DNA from: Paeniglutamicibacter kerguelensis
GTDB taxonomy: Bacteria > Actinomycetota > Actinomycetes > Actinomycetales > Micrococcaceae
NCBI RefSeq assembly: GCF_017876535.1
Contig: NZ_JAGIOF010000001.1
Span: 1,736,001 to 1,800,000, forward strand
Reading direction: 5' to 3'
DNA: 64,000 bases
Part shown: positions 1-9,760 of the stretch, piece by piece
Layout: each line of letters opens with the position of its first letter
How positions within the stretch are numbered: position 1 is the stretch's first letter
Made by a program: the position numbers and the translations under genes
The notes under the pieces: model-generated
Seen by the model: only the letters and a program-made list of their open reading frames with translations
Told to the model about the DNA's origin: nothing
Databases searched by the model: none

Positions 1-352
1 CGTTGGCGCGCAGCGTTTCACGCACACGTTCCGCGGCGGCGCGTTGCGCCTCGATGGCTTCGGAGCGGGCGCGCTGGGCGCCTTCGGTCCGGGCGCGCTG
101 GGCCGCGGCAACGGCCTGGGCGCGCTGCGCCTCAGCGGCGAGCTGCGCCTCGGTCGGAGCGACAGGCTCGCCCTCAAGGGCCTCCGCCGCGGAAGCGGCA
201 GAGGCGGCCGAGTGGGCGGAACCCGACTCGGCGAACGGTGCAACAGGGTCGTCCCCGCCGGCTTCCTCCCGTTGACGGGCCGCTCGTGCGGCGCGTCGCG
301 GTGAAACCTCGTTCTCGTGGCGCGAGGAATCGAAGGACGATTCGTTAGTCAT
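1..352 (-). CDS. mltG: Probable endolytic transglycosylase MltG, N-terminal part only (runs off the window)
   Basis: An open frame starts at ATG 352 and leaves the window, giving about 117 residues. What is visible is a charged, Ala/Glu/Arg-rich segment with AQRAR-type repeats and no membrane helix or catalytic domain. The call rests on position: in related actinobacteria the gene after alaS and ruvX encodes MltG, a membrane lytic transglycosylase that ends glycan-strand synthesis, and its cytoplasmic N-terminal tail is long, variable and low in complexity. If the call is right, the membrane helix and YceG domain lie just outside the window. Any other protein with a low-complexity N-terminus would look the same here. 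Confidence 0.5.
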   Translation of the reverse strand, partial: MTNESSFDSSRHENEVSPRRAARAARQREEAGGDDPVAPFAESGSAHSAASAASAAEALEGEPVAPTEAQLAAEAQRAQAVAAAQRARTEGAQRARSEAIEAQRAAAERVRETLRAN

Positions 353-524
353 GCGGTGTTCTCCCTTGCCCGCGGGCAACGTAGTAGCCGTGGGACGACG
401 GAGGCCCACCTGTTCAGCTTTTTGAGATGTGACCTGATCGTAACCTAAAAGTGACGCGTCATGCAGATCGTTTCCTGCGCGGGTGCGGACGCGCCGTGCG
501 TGATCAACAGCGGAATTGTGGTCC

Positions 525-1013
525 TTAGGATACATCGCCGAACCCGGAATCCGCGGGGAAAACCAGCTGCCCGGGGGCAAACTGGCCGTGTCGGCGCATT
601 TCAAGCACCTGTTGGAGAATCTCCACCGCGGCTACCTGGTCGACAACCGATCGGTGCTTTCGCCCGTCCAAACCGGCCTCGCGCAGGGACCTGTGCGCGC
701 TGACGGTGGTCAGCCGCTCATCGACGAGACGCACCTCCACGCCCAGGGAGGCCCGGGCCAGAGCATTAGCCAATTCGTCGGCATAATCCCGTGCCATGGT
801 CGTCGAAGCGGTCTCCCCGCCGGAGAGCGAACGCGGCAGGCCGACAAACACTTGCCTGACCTCGCGCTCAGCGGCGAGTTTCACCAACACCGAAATGTCG
901 CTGTTCTTCTTCGCGTCGCGCTTCAGCGTTTTCACCGGAGTCGCAAGCATGCCGTCGGGATCGCTGGCCGCGACGCCGACGCGGGCCATGCCCACGTCGA
1001 CGCCGAGCAGCAC
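525..1013 (-). CDS. ruvX: Putative Holliday junction resolvase / pre-16S rRNA nuclease RuvX (YqgF family)
   Basis: A 162-residue protein of the usual YqgF length. The N-terminal LGVDVG strand carries the first catalytic aspartate of the RNase H-like fold; VGLPRSLSGGET (about residues 57-68) and the VDERLTT segment are further family landmarks. Family members are credited with 16S rRNA 5'-end maturation and with Holliday junction cleavage; which applies here cannot be read. The start is GTG at 1013, 26 bases after the alaS stop; no ATG lies upstream in frame before that stop, so a few extra N-terminal residues from a rarer start codon cannot be excluded. It is probably transcribed with alaS. 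Confidence 0.9.
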   Translation of the reverse strand: MLLGVDVGMARVGVAASDPDGMLATPVKTLKRDAKKNSDISVLVKLAAEREVRQVFVGLPRSLSGGETASTTMARDYADELANALARASLGVEVRLVDERLTTVSAHRSLREAGLDGRKHRSVVDQVAAVEILQQVLEMRRHGQFAPGQLVFPADSGFGDVS

Positions 1014-1039
1014 CCCGCGTGCGGGGTTTGTTGCCGAAG

Positions 1040-3721
1040 TTATGACAGGTCCTGGATCGAGCGGATCATCGCCTCGATGGCCTCGGACGTCTTGGTGACG
1101 TCCTGGCCACCGCCCTGGGCGAGGTCGTCCTTGCCGCCGCCGCCGCCGCCGAGGATCTTCGCGGCGGTGCGCACCAGCGCGCCGGCCTTGACGCCCTTGG
1201 TGCGGGCGGCCTCGTTGGTGGCAACCAGCACGATCGGGCGTCCGTTGGAGGCGCCGGTGAGTGCGACGGTCGAGGCCTCGGAGCCCAGGCGGTCGCGCAG
1301 GTCCAGTGCCAGGGTGCGCAGCCCGTCGGCGGAGGAAACCTCGCCGGCATCGTGCGCCAGGACGCGGACGCCGTTGATGTCGCGGGCCTGGGCCACCAGG
1401 GTGCCGGCCTGGGCGGCCAGCTGCGCGGTGCGCAGGCGCTCGAGTTCCTTTTCCGCGTTCTTCAGCTTCGCGACGGTGTCGGTGATGCGCTCGTTGAGCT
1501 GCGCCGCCGGGACGCGGAACATCGCGGAGAGCTCCGAGACCAGCGCGCGCTCGGCGGCACCGTGGCGGAAGGCTTCCATGCCGACCAGCGCCTCAACGCG
1601 GCGGTTGCCCGAACCGACAGATGCCTCGCCCAGCAGGGTCAGCGAACCGATCTGCGCGGTGGCGTCCACGTGGGTGCCGCCGCAGAGTTCGCGGCTCCAG
1701 GCCCCGTTGATCTCCACCATGCGCACGGTGTTGCCGTACTTCTCGCCGAACAGGCTCATGGCGCCAGCGGCGCGGGCCTCGGCCAGCGGCATGACGTTGG
1801 TCAGCACCTGGTGGTTGTTGCGGATGGAGAGGTTGACGACCTCTTCGATCTCGTTGCGGGCCGCGGCGGAGAGCGCCTCGGACCAGGAGAAGTCGAAGCG
1901 CAGGTAGCCGGCCTTGTTGAAGGAGCCGGACTGCAGCGCGTCCGGGCCAAGGATCTCGTGCAGCGCGGCGTGGACCAGGTGGGTGGCGGAGTGCGCCTGC
2001 TCCCCGGACAGGCGGCGGGCGCGATCGACCTCTGCAAGCACCGCGGCGTCGGCGGGCAATTCGCCCTCGCGCACGATCGCCTGGTGGACGTTCAGTCCGC
2101 GGATCGGGGACTGCACGTCGAGCACCTCGAGCACAAAGCCGTCACCGGTGATGAGTCCGACGTCGCCGGCCTGGCCGCCCGCCTCTGCGTAGAACGGGGT
2201 CTCGTTGAGCACCAGTTCGATCTGCTGGCCCTGTTCGGCCACGTCCACCAGGGCGCCGTTGTGCACGATGCCGCGCACGGTGGATTCGCTGGTCAGCTCG
2301 TCGTAGCCGGTGAAGATGACATCGCCGCGCTCGTGCAGCTGGGTGAACACCGTCAGGTCCGCGTGGCCGGCCTTCTTGGCCTTGGCGTCCTCCTGCGCAC
2401 GGGTGCGCTGTTCGCTCATCAAGGCGCGGAATTGGGTCTCGTCTACCGACAGGCCCGCCTCGGCGGCGATTTCCAGGGTGAGGTCGATCGGGAAGCCGTA
2501 AGTGTCGTGCAGCGCGAAGGCATCCTCGCCGGAGAGTGCCTCGCCCTTGGACTTGGAGATGCGCAGGGCCTCTTCCAGGCGGGTGGTGCCGGAGGCGATG
2601 GTGCGCAGGAAGGCACGTTCCTCGGCGTAGGCGATGCGGGCGATGCGCTCGAAGTCGGTCTCGACGATCGGGTAGACGCCCTTCATGGCGTCGCGGGAGA
2701 CCGGCAGCAGTTCCGGAAGGACCGCGGTCTCGACGCCCATCAGGCGCATGGCGCGGATGGCGCGGCGGATCAGGCGGCGCAGCACGTAGCCGCGGCCCTC
2801 GTTGCCCGGGGAAACGCCGTCGGAGATCAGCATCAGCGAGGAGCGGATGTGGTCGGCGACCATGCGCATGCGCACGTCGTCGGCGTGGTGCGGGTCGTTG
2901 TGGTCCTCGGTGGAGGTGTATTCCCTGCCGGAGAGCTCGGCGGCCTTGTCGAGCACCGGACGGACCTGGTCGGTCTCGTACATGTTCTCGACGCCCTGCA
3001 GGATCATCGCCAGGCGCTCGAGGCCCAGGCCGGTGTCGATGTTCTTCTTGGGCAGTTCGCCCAGGATCTCGAAGTTGTCCTTGCCGGTGCCCTCGCCGCG
3101 CTGGTACTGCATGAACACGAGGTTCCAGATTTCGATGTAACGGGTGTCGTCGGCCTCCGGGCCGCCCTCGATGCCGTACTCCGGGCCGCGGTCGTAGAAG
3201 ATCTCCGAGCAGGGGCCGGCCGGGCCGGGCTGGCCGGTGGACCAGTAGTTGTCTGCCTTGCCCATCTTCTGGATGCGGCCGGCGGGAACGCCGATCTTGT
3301 CGCGCCAGATCGCCAGTGCTTCCTCGTCCTCGTGGTAGACGGTGATCCACAGCTTCTCGGCGGGCAGGCCGAAGCCGCCGTCCGCGACCGGGCTGGTCAG
3401 CAGCTCCCAAGCGTAGGAGATCGCGCCTTCCTTGAAGTAGTCCCCGAAGGAGAAGTTGCCGGCCATCTGGAAGAAGGTGCCGTGGCGCACGGTCTTGCCG
3501 ACTTCTTCGATATCACCGGTGCGGATGCACTTCTGCACCGAAGTGGCGCGCGTGTACGGCGGCTCTTCGCGTGCCGTCAGGTACGGGATGAACGGCACCA
3601 TGCCGGCGACCGTGAACAACAGCGACGGGTCCGAGGAGACCAACGAGGCGCTGGGAACCGCGGTGTGGCCCTTTGACTCAAAGTAGTCGACCCACCGGCG
3701 TGCAATTTCCTGCGATTTCAT
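1040..3721 (-). CDS. alaS: Alanyl-tRNA synthetase
   Basis: An 893-residue class II synthetase that charges tRNA(Ala) and edits mischarged Ser and Gly. The catalytic core occupies roughly the first 450 residues. The editing domain has the zinc-site motifs HSATH (in HSATHLVHAAL) and CGGTHVD. The C-terminal C-Ala domain ends in a glycine-rich segment, GGGGGGKDDLAQGGG. The length matches bacterial AlaRS. The ATG at 3721 is followed by the conserved EIARRWVDYFESKGH opening. The gene leads a minus-strand unit with ruvX and probably mltG; the 95 bases upstream to the next gene presumably hold its promoter. Confidence 0.98.
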   Translation of the reverse strand: MKSQEIARRWVDYFESKGHTAVPSASLVSSDPSLLFTVAGMVPFIPYLTAREEPPYTRATSVQKCIRTGDIEEVGKTVRHGTFFQMAGNFSFGDYFKEGAISYAWELLTSPVADGGFGLPAEKLWITVYHEDEEALAIWRDKIGVPAGRIQKMGKADNYWSTGQPGPAGPCSEIFYDRGPEYGIEGGPEADDTRYIEIWNLVFMQYQRGEGTGKDNFEILGELPKKNIDTGLGLERLAMILQGVENMYETDQVRPVLDKAAELSGREYTSTEDHNDPHHADDVRMRMVADHIRSSLMLISDGVSPGNEGRGYVLRRLIRRAIRAMRLMGVETAVLPELLPVSRDAMKGVYPIVETDFERIARIAYAEERAFLRTIASGTTRLEEALRISKSKGEALSGEDAFALHDTYGFPIDLTLEIAAEAGLSVDETQFRALMSEQRTRAQEDAKAKKAGHADLTVFTQLHERGDVIFTGYDELTSESTVRGIVHNGALVDVAEQGQQIELVLNETPFYAEAGGQAGDVGLITGDGFVLEVLDVQSPIRGLNVHQAIVREGELPADAAVLAEVDRARRLSGEQAHSATHLVHAALHEILGPDALQSGSFNKAGYLRFDFSWSEALSAAARNEIEEVVNLSIRNNHQVLTNVMPLAEARAAGAMSLFGEKYGNTVRMVEINGAWSRELCGGTHVDATAQIGSLTLLGEASVGSGNRRVEALVGMEAFRHGAAERALVSELSAMFRVPAAQLNERITDTVAKLKNAEKELERLRTAQLAAQAGTLVAQARDINGVRVLAHDAGEVSSADGLRTLALDLRDRLGSEASTVALTGASNGRPIVLVATNEAARTKGVKAGALVRTAAKILGGGGGGKDDLAQGGGQDVTKTSEAIEAMIRSIQDLS

Positions 3722-3816
3722 TGTTCCTCTTCGGTCCCTTCGTGCTTACGGGGTATATCTGGTGCGGTGGTGTTCGCTGGAATCAATCCGATCCGGGCAC
3801 AACACCGCTTACAAGT

Positions 3817-4050
3817 TTAGTGGCGGCCGTGGCCGGTTGCTTCATCCAGGCCCAGGGCCTGGCGTAATTCTGTTTCGCGTTCGTTCATTCCGTCGCGGAA
3901 TGCCTCTGTGAGCTCATGCAGCGAATCGCCGATGCGACCCATCGTGCGGTTGAGTCCCTCGGGGCCCGCCAGCGACTTGGCCTCGCCGATCTTGCGGGCG
4001 ACGAGTACGCCGACACCGATTCCGATGCCGACCCAGAATAGCTTCTTCAT
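3817..4050 (-). CDS. Small conserved membrane-anchored protein, unknown function
   Basis: A 77-residue protein that starts with a hydrophobic glycine-rich helix (residues 3-19, FWVGIGIGVGVLVARK) followed by a charged, probably helical tail ending in a His-containing GHGRH. Small proteins of this kind lie between alaS and the DUF948 gene in related actinobacteria, so it is probably conserved rather than chance coding. No catalytic motif is visible. The arrangement suggests an inner-membrane anchor with a short cytoplasmic helix. It lies downstream of a strong terminator hairpin at 4156-4198 and so may have its own promoter. Confidence 0.6.
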   Translation of the reverse strand: MKKLFWVGIGIGVGVLVARKIGEAKSLAGPEGLNRTMGRIGDSLHELTEAFRDGMNERETELRQALGLDEATGHGRH

Positions 4051-4155
4051 CTGCGCTTCCTCTTTTTTCGTGTTGGACCCAGGCCGTTGGATGTGTCGGC
4101 TGTTCCCGCCGGACCTGAGCCCGCTGAACGTTTCGCACTTCGCCCGGCGCCGGTC

Positions 4156-4198
4156 CCACCGACCCCGATCCAGCGGTTTTCCGGATCGGGGTCGGTGG
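4156..4198 (-). terminator. Perfect 16 bp hairpin after the DUF948 gene
   Basis: CCACCGACCCCGATCC (4156-4171) pairs perfectly with 4183-4198 around an 11-base loop. It lies 27 bases past the stop of the DUF948-like gene on the minus strand and fits a GC-rich intrinsic terminator without a marked U-tract, as is common in actinobacteria. Confidence 0.75.
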
Positions 4199-4224
4199 TG
4201 GAGCGGCGCTCGAGGGCCATTGCC

Positions 4225-4596
4225 CTAGCGGCTGCGGCGTCCCTTGCCCGAGGGCTTGGTTCCCAGGGCTGCCCGGACACCGGAGGAGAACGCGGCGATC
4301 TTGATCAGCGGCTGCCCGACGGTTGCCGCCATGAGTGAGGAAAGCGCGCTGATGTTGGCGGAGGCGTCCGAGACGTTGTTGGTGATGCCTTCGACCTTGC
4401 GGAGCTGGTCGTTGGTGGTTACAACAGTGGTGGTGACCTCGGTGAGCAGCGGTGTGGTGCCGTCGGAAACTTCACGAATCGCGGCACGGAGCTCGTCGAA
4501 CACCTTGCCGAGCTTCCAAATGGGAACGGCCAACAGTGCCACGAGCACGGCAAAGACCCCTGCTGCGATGAGTCCGGCGATATCCGACCCTGTCAT
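4225..4596 (-). CDS. DUF948-domain membrane protein
   Basis: A 123-residue protein: an N-terminal membrane helix (about residues 5-28) then a helical segment with the pattern of DUF948 proteins, in which Asn/Thr/Val-rich heptads (VTTTVVTTNDQLRKVEGI) suggest a coiled coil. The C-terminus is basic (KPSGKGRRSR). Its function is unknown; relatives sit next to rpsD and alaS in Micrococcaceae. The start at 4596 is preceded by a GAGGA ribosome site eight bases away; the frame stays open upstream but that segment contains the rpsD terminator hairpin, so the longer form is unlikely. Confidence 0.75.
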   Translation of the reverse strand: MTGSDIAGLIAAGVFAVLVALLAVPIWKLGKVFDELRAAIREVSDGTTPLLTEVTTTVVTTNDQLRKVEGITNNVSDASANISALSSLMAATVGQPLIKIAAFSSGVRAALGTKPSGKGRRSR

Positions 4597-4681
4597 GTGC
4601 TTTTCCTCTGCCGTTGGTGACGTGTGCTTTTCCACCTTACCGAATGGTGGCCGGTAGCACAGAACCGAAACATGCCGGATA

Positions 4682-4719
4682 AACACGAAGCCCGCGGCCA
4701 GGGCCGCGGGCTTCGTGTT
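4682..4719 (-). terminator. Perfect 18 bp terminator hairpin after rpsD
   Basis: Arms 4682-4699 and 4702-4719 (AACACGAAGCCCGCGGCC and its complement) are perfectly paired with a two-base loop, 37 bases after the rpsD stop on the minus strand. The stem starts and ends in A/T pairs, giving a short U-containing tail. Confidence 0.8.
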
Positions 4720-4756
4720 GCACTGCATCATTCGGGTGGGCGTGAGCCCGTCGAAT

Positions 4757-5383
4757 TTAGCGTGCGTAGTATTCGACCACGAGGTTCTCTTCGCAGGTTA
4801 CAGGAACCTCGGAGCGCTTCGGGCGGCGAACAAGCTTGGCCTGAAGGGCTTCAAGCTTGACGTCCAGGTAAGCCGGGACGGTCGGAAGAACGTCGCGGTG
4901 AGCGCCTGCAGCGGCGATCTGGAACGGGCCCATCTTTTCGCTACGCTCGTGAACGTGGATCAGCTGACCCTCGGACACGCGGAACGACGGACGGTCAACG
5001 CGCTGGCCGTTAACCAGGATGTGACGGTGCACAACCAGCTGGCGGGCCTGGGCGATGGTGCGGGCGAAGCCTGCACGCAGAACCAGGGCGTCCAGACGCA
5101 TTTCCAACAGCTCGACCAGGTTTTCACCGGTCTGGCCCTTGGTGCGCTTGGCTTCTTCGAAGGCACGGGTCATCTGTGCTTCGCGGATGCCGTACTGGGC
5201 GCGCAAACGCTGCTTTTCGCGCAAGCGTACTGCGTAGTCGCTGTCCTGCTTCTTGCGGGCACGGCCGTGCTGGCCCGGACCGTAGGGACGACGCTCCATG
5301 TACTTTTCAGCTTTAGGAGTCAGAGCAAGGCCGAGGGCTCGCGAGAGGCGAACCTTACGGCGGGCACGAGTGTTGTTAGCCAC
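4757..5383 (-). CDS. rpsD: 30S ribosomal protein S4
   Basis: A 208-residue S4 protein: the N-terminal helical domain binds 16S rRNA and the S4 RNA-binding domain starts at MRLDALVLRAGFA (about residue 97). The N-terminus lacks the CxxC-x12-CxxxC zinc site of the zinc-binding (C+) S4 type, so this is the zinc-independent (C-) form. It is a single-gene unit between a strong terminator and a 230-base upstream region. In other bacteria S4 represses its own operon; no such element could be identified here. Confidence 0.97.
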   Translation of the reverse strand: MANNTRARRKVRLSRALGLALTPKAEKYMERRPYGPGQHGRARKKQDSDYAVRLREKQRLRAQYGIREAQMTRAFEEAKRTKGQTGENLVELLEMRLDALVLRAGFARTIAQARQLVVHRHILVNGQRVDRPSFRVSEGQLIHVHERSEKMGPFQIAAAGAHRDVLPTVPAYLDVKLEALQAKLVRRPKRSEVPVTCEENLVVEYYAR

Positions 5384-5567
5384 GAGTGTCCTTTTCTTTT
5401 AGAGCGACTGTTTATCTAACTGGCCTCCATCGTGGAGAGTTGTGGGAAGCCGCTTCCCTATTCACTACAACCCGTGTCTGCGCACCCCACAGAACCGAAG
5501 TTCCATTGAATTTGCACACAGGGCTTGCCAGCCAAGGATCAATCCTACCACCGCCATCAATTCTGCG

Positions 5568-5608
5568 GCACATCGCCGCAGGATCGCGCCGCTCCGGCGG
5601 CGATGTGC
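5568..5608 (-). terminator. Inverted repeat at the end of rarA, possible terminator
   Basis: GCACATCGCCG (5568-5578) pairs with 5598-5608 around a 19-base GC-rich loop. It begins only six bases after the rarA stop and lies upstream of rpsD, so it could end rarA transcription or fold in the rpsD leader. Confidence 0.45.
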
Positions 5609-5613
5609 AGGGT

Positions 5614-7131
5614 TTATTTTTTGCCGCGGAACTTGGCTCGAACAATGCCCCTGATTCGCTCGAGGCGTTCGCCTATGAGACGCTCGGCTCCATTTGTCGT
5701 GGGGCGGTAGTAGTCGACGCCCTGCAGGTCATCCGGTGCGTACTGTTGCGTGGCGATCGAATGCGGGGCATCGTGCGAATAGATGTAGCCCTTGCCGTGG
5801 CCCAATTGCTGGGCACCTGCATAGTGGGCGTCGCGCAAATGCATGGGAACGCCGCGACCGCGGCCGGCGCGCACATCCGCAACAGCCTCGTTGATGCCGT
5901 TGTAGGCGGCATTTGATTTCGGTGCGGTTGCCACGTGGACCACGGCGTGTCCAAGGATGATTCGGGCCTCTGGCATGCCGATGAGTTGGACGGCTTGGGC
6001 CGCGGCAACGGCGGTTTGCAGCGCGGTCGGATCGGCCATGCCGATGTCTTCCGAGGCGCTGATCATGATCCTTCGGGCGATGAATCGCGGATCCTCGCCG
6101 GCTTCGAGCATCTTTGCCAGGTAGTGCAGGGCCGCGTCGACGTCGGAGCCGCGGATGGACTTGATGAAGGCGCTGATGATGTCGTAGTGCTGGTCCCCCG
6201 CCTTGTCATAGCGCTGCACTGCGGCGTCCATGGCGCGTTCGGTGTGTTCGAGGGTGATGCGGATCCGCCGGTCCTCTTCGGGTTCCTCATCCGTGCCGAC
6301 TGCCAACGCGTCCTCGGCGTCAGGATCGGCAGCGCCATCCCCTTGACCTGATGTTTCATCCTCCGGAGATGGCTCGACGGTAACGGCTGGCTCCGGATTT
6401 TGCGACTGGGCATCAGCCGCGCTCCATGCCACGCCTGCCGCGGCTTCCAGCGCGGTGAGGGCACGGCGCGCGTCTCCCCCGGCCATGCGCACCAGATGGT
6501 CAAGCGCGGTCATGTCCATGACCAACTCGTCGTTGAACCCGCGAGGGTCCTCAAGGGCCCGTGTGATCAGCCCGGCGACGTCGGACTCCTCCAGCGGCCG
6601 CAACGTGAGCAGCAGCGAGCGCGAGAGTAGCGGCGACACGACAGAGAACGAAGGGTTTTCGGTTGTTGCGGCGACGAGCACGACCCAGCGGTTTTCGACG
6701 CCGGGGAGCAGAGCGTCCTGCTGGGCCTTGTTGAAGCGGTGGATCTCGTCGAGGAACAGCACCGTGGTGAGCCCGCGCAGGTCGCGGTCCTCCAGCGCCT
6801 GGTCCATGACGCGGCGCACGTCCTTCACGCCCGCGGTGATGGCGCTGAGCTCAACGAAACGGCGTCCCGGGGCACGGGCGATGACGTGGGCGATGGTCGT
6901 TTTGCCGGTGCCGGGCGGTCCCCAGAGGATGATGCTGGAAGGACCAGAGGGGCCGGGTCCATCGACGCCGGCCAACTGGCGCAACGGGGAACCGGGCTTG
7001 AGCAGGTGCTGCTGTCCAACGAGTTCTTCCACCGAACGCGGGCGCATTCGGACCGCAAGGGGTGCCCGGGGGCGCACATACTCGTCGTTGTTTTCCTCGT
7101 CGTCATCCAACGCACTGAGAAGATCGTTCAC
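5614..7131 (-). CDS. rarA: Replication-associated recombination protein A (MgsA/RarA AAA+ ATPase)
   Basis: A 505-residue AAA+ protein of the clamp-loader clade that acts at stalled replication forks. Walker A is GPPGTGKTT (residues 71-79), Walker [11 protein letters not shown] with the following [13 protein letters not shown] segment, and the C-terminal part has the family's [20 protein letters not shown] and EDIGMADP motifs. An acidic Glu/Asp/Pro-rich insert of about 60 residues lies before the IRITLEHTE segment and is longer than usual, probably a flexible linker. The N-terminus is acidic. It is transcribed toward rpsD but separated from it by about 230 bases. Confidence 0.95.
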   Translation of the reverse strand: MNDLLSALDDDEENNDEYVRPRAPLAVRMRPRSVEELVGQQHLLKPGSPLRQLAGVDGPGPSGPSSIILWGPPGTGKTTIAHVIARAPGRRFVELSAITAGVKDVRRVMDQALEDRDLRGLTTVLFLDEIHRFNKAQQDALLPGVENRWVVLVAATTENPSFSVVSPLLSRSLLLTLRPLEESDVAGLITRALEDPRGFNDELVMDMTALDHLVRMAGGDARRALTALEAAAGVAWSAADAQSQNPEPAVTVEPSPEDETSGQGDGAADPDAEDALAVGTDEEPEEDRRIRITLEHTERAMDAAVQRYDKAGDQHYDIISAFIKSIRGSDVDAALHYLAKMLEAGEDPRFIARRIMISASEDIGMADPTALQTAVAAAQAVQLIGMPEARIILGHAVVHVATAPKSNAAYNGINEAVADVRAGRGRGVPMHLRDAHYAGAQQLGHGKGYIYSHDAPHSIATQQYAPDDLQGVDYYRPTTNGAERLIGERLERIRGIVRAKFRGKK

Positions 7132-7315
7132 TCCCCTAGCCTAGTTCAGCCGGTCTGATGTTTTATCCAGCTGACATTTTCGTCGGCCTGGGTAGCCGGA
7201 GTCCAACCAATCTGGACGCACACGCGGTATTTGGTTGGCTGCAACGGGTGTGGGCACGAGCCCGTTTGTTTTCCCCGCATCCGCGTATCGAGTGACTCGG
7301 ATCCGCGTTGATCGA

Positions 7316-9052
7316 TCAGTCGGAAAACAGCGGGGACGTGTATCCGGAGGTGCGAAGCTCCGGATACCAGTGGAGATTGCGTTCCGGGGCGCCGCGCGGC
7401 TGGCCCGCGCGCTCGACGAGATGTGGAACGCCGTCGATCATCTTCATCGTGATCAGTCCGGCATGCACCTGCAGATGATGATAGAGGCAAAGCAATGCGC
7501 CATTCTTGACACTGGTCTCACCGCCCTCTAGCCATGGCTTTACATGGTGGGCTTCGCTGGTCGCGGCAGGTCTGGGGCAGCCCGGAACCGTACAGCCCCG
7601 GTCCCGCAACGCAAGGGCGCGACGCTGGGTCTTATTGAAACCGCGTGCCTCCCGTCCCAGATCGAGCAATTCCCCATTGGTCGCCAACACCGCTGGCAAC
7701 ATGTCGGCGTTGCAAGCCATCCGCCTGATGTTTGCGGCTGAAATGGGCCGGCCGTGATCGGTGATCCCGGCATCTTCCATCTCTCCCAGCAGGCTTCGAT
7801 AACCGATGAGAACGCCGATCTTGACGTGCATTCCACCGGTATCACTGACATCCTCACCCGAGAGAACACCGGCGCAAGCCGCGATGACTGCATCGAGCAG
7901 CAATTGCGGTGAGCTGCGCGGGTCGCCGGCCGCATCTTCAAGGGAGCACCACTGCAGAGGAAGTCCACAGTCCAATTCGCTCAGGGGCATGTCCCGTGCT
8001 GCGGCGCCGGGTGTCAGGGCCCATTCGGGGGCAGGTGTTCCAACAGGGCAAAAGTCAGGGGTGCCCGAGGGTGACAGCATGGCATCGCCTCCCGTCGCGA
8101 AGGATGGAGAATTCCGGGTTGCGGCAGTGGATGCGGAGCCGGGAGGCATCTTTCGCGATCGCGGGTTGCTCCACGCCTCTCCGAAGGAGAGGATGACCTC
8201 GGACTCGAGCGGGTCGCAACGCAGCAGGAACTCGTCGCACCCGTCCCTGTAACCGCGGTAGAACATGCCGCGCTTGGCCAGGATCTCGTCATCGGTGATG
8301 GGCGACCCGTTGTCGGCCAGGAATTCCTCCCAGTCCTGCATGGCCTTGCCACAGGATTTGGGTTCACCGGTCCGTGCCTCGTGAACGAGCGTTTCCTCGA
8401 TTGCGGTGGTGATGTTTCGGGCGTCGGGGCGCGGGGTGATGCGTGACTGCATACCCTCGAGCCGTCCCGCCAAATGGGAGAGGTTGCCTACATCCGCGGT
8501 GCCGTCGGAGGCGGCACCGGCCAGTACCGGGTAACTGGGTGTTGAGGTTTTGGGCGGCAAGGTATCTTCCGTGGTTGCCGATGCTGTTTCCGGTGCGGAT
8601 GCGGGAGCGAGCAGCAGCCGGGCGCCTGTGAGCCTACGGCGGGCTTCCGAGACTGAAATGTGCAAGTGGGCCTGGACCTAAGCGACGGTATTGCGGTGTG
8701 GAGCCATGCCTTGGCACATGATCTCGGGCGGGATGTACGCTGTTCCGTCGGCCAGCGACTGCGGATCTGCAACCAGGTCATCGATTTGTTGAGCCGATGC
8801 TGGGTCGAGCTGGTGGATCTGGGCGGCGTCCGCGTCAAATGTAGCCACGAGCTGGCCGTAGGCGATGGCACGGTGCCCTTGTTCGAGAAGGCCAAGCATG
8901 ATCGCACTGGCCGCGGCGTCCAGTGGCACCGTGGCCAGCCGTCCCATCAGTTCACGCAGTCCGAGTATGGCTGCGGCCATGTCCTGGCCCAGCATCCGGG
9001 GTTCGGCATACCCCGAAGGGAGCGTGCTCGTTTGCGTGCTCATAGCCATCAT
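7316..9052 (-). pseudogene. DUF222 / HNH endonuclease family gene interrupted by an in-frame TAG
   Basis: Two collinear segments in one frame form a typical DUF222-HNH protein of about 578 residues. The upstream segment (9052 down to 8681) ends with ...CQGMAPHRNTVA, then a TAG at 8678-8680, then VQAHLHISVSEARRRLTG continues without any frame change to the C-terminal HNH nuclease (SEAHHVKPWLEGG, then NGALLCLYHHLQVHAG). The HNH part is intact. Options are a recent nonsense mutation, a base-calling error, or re-initiation at TTG 8665. Members of this family are often found in many copies in Micrococcaceae; the biological role is not settled. The start at 9052 is one of two close ATG codons. Confidence 0.8.
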
Positions 9053-9304
9053 TCTGCGCTTTTTGAAGCACTCGTGTTGCCGCCATCCGGCAACTGTGGG
9101 GGAAAGTGGACTTCCCCTCGGCCCGCACGAATCCGGGAATTAAACGCAAGGTCGGTCTGCGCCAAGGTGCAGGCGATCAACATAAATATGTAGAGTCGAA
9201 GATGGCGTGCGGTTTGGGCACGGATGGCAACCAAACGGGCTGGCCAATGTTCTTGGCCGCAGTCGTTGACCGCCGCCGAACCCATTTCGAAGACAAAGGA
9301 CGTC

Positions 9305-9745
9305 ATGAAGGCAGTTTTGCAGGTTGTATCGCGCGCATCGGTTGAAGTCGAGGGAGAAGTCGTCGGGAAAATCGATGCGCCGGGTTTGCTGGTGCTGCTC
9401 GGCGTGACGCATCAAGACACACCGGCACTGGCCGCAAAGCTGGCGGCCAAGGTGTGGCGCTTGCGCATGCTGTCCGATGAGAAATCGTGCGAGGACTTGG
9501 ACGCACCGTTGCTGGTGATCAGCCAGTTCACGCTGTATGGGGATGTGCGCAAGGGGCGTCGTCCTGGATGGACCGCCGCGGCGCCCGGTGCAGTGAGTGA
9601 GCCGTTGTATGAGGAATTCATGGCGCAACTTAGGGCGCTGGGAGCACACGTGGAATCCGGTGTGTTTGGGGCGATGATGGAGGTTTCGCTCGTGAATTCC
9701 GGTCCATACACGCTCATTGTGGACACGGATGACTTGCCGGGCTGA
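9305..9745 (+). CDS. dtd: D-aminoacyl-tRNA deacylase
   Basis: A 146-residue protein of standard DTD length that hydrolyses D-aminoacyl-tRNAs and so keeps D-amino acids out of translation. The [21 protein letters not shown] opening is characteristic. Both active-site motifs are visible: [17 protein letters not shown] and a near-C-terminal NSGPYT (family NxGPxT). ATG 9305 was chosen because the family starts at this residue; an upstream extension in frame has no similarity. It stands alone on the plus strand between two minus-strand units and converges with the HAAS-like gene at 9761. Confidence 0.95.
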   Translation: MKAVLQVVSRASVEVEGEVVGKIDAPGLLVLLGVTHQDTPALAAKLAAKVWRLRMLSDEKSCEDLDAPLLVISQFTLYGDVRKGRRPGWTAAAPGAVSEPLYEEFMAQLRALGAHVESGVFGAMMEVSLVNSGPYTLIVDTDDLPG

Positions 9746-9760
9746 GGCTTTTTCGGAGAC

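Noticed and set aside
1352..3676. A 774-codon open frame on the plus strand opposite alaS
   Set aside because: It is antisense to a clear AlaRS, has GC-skewed shadow composition (Val/Gly/His-rich) and no domain-like pattern. Similar long shadows lie opposite aspS, rel and the bio genes.
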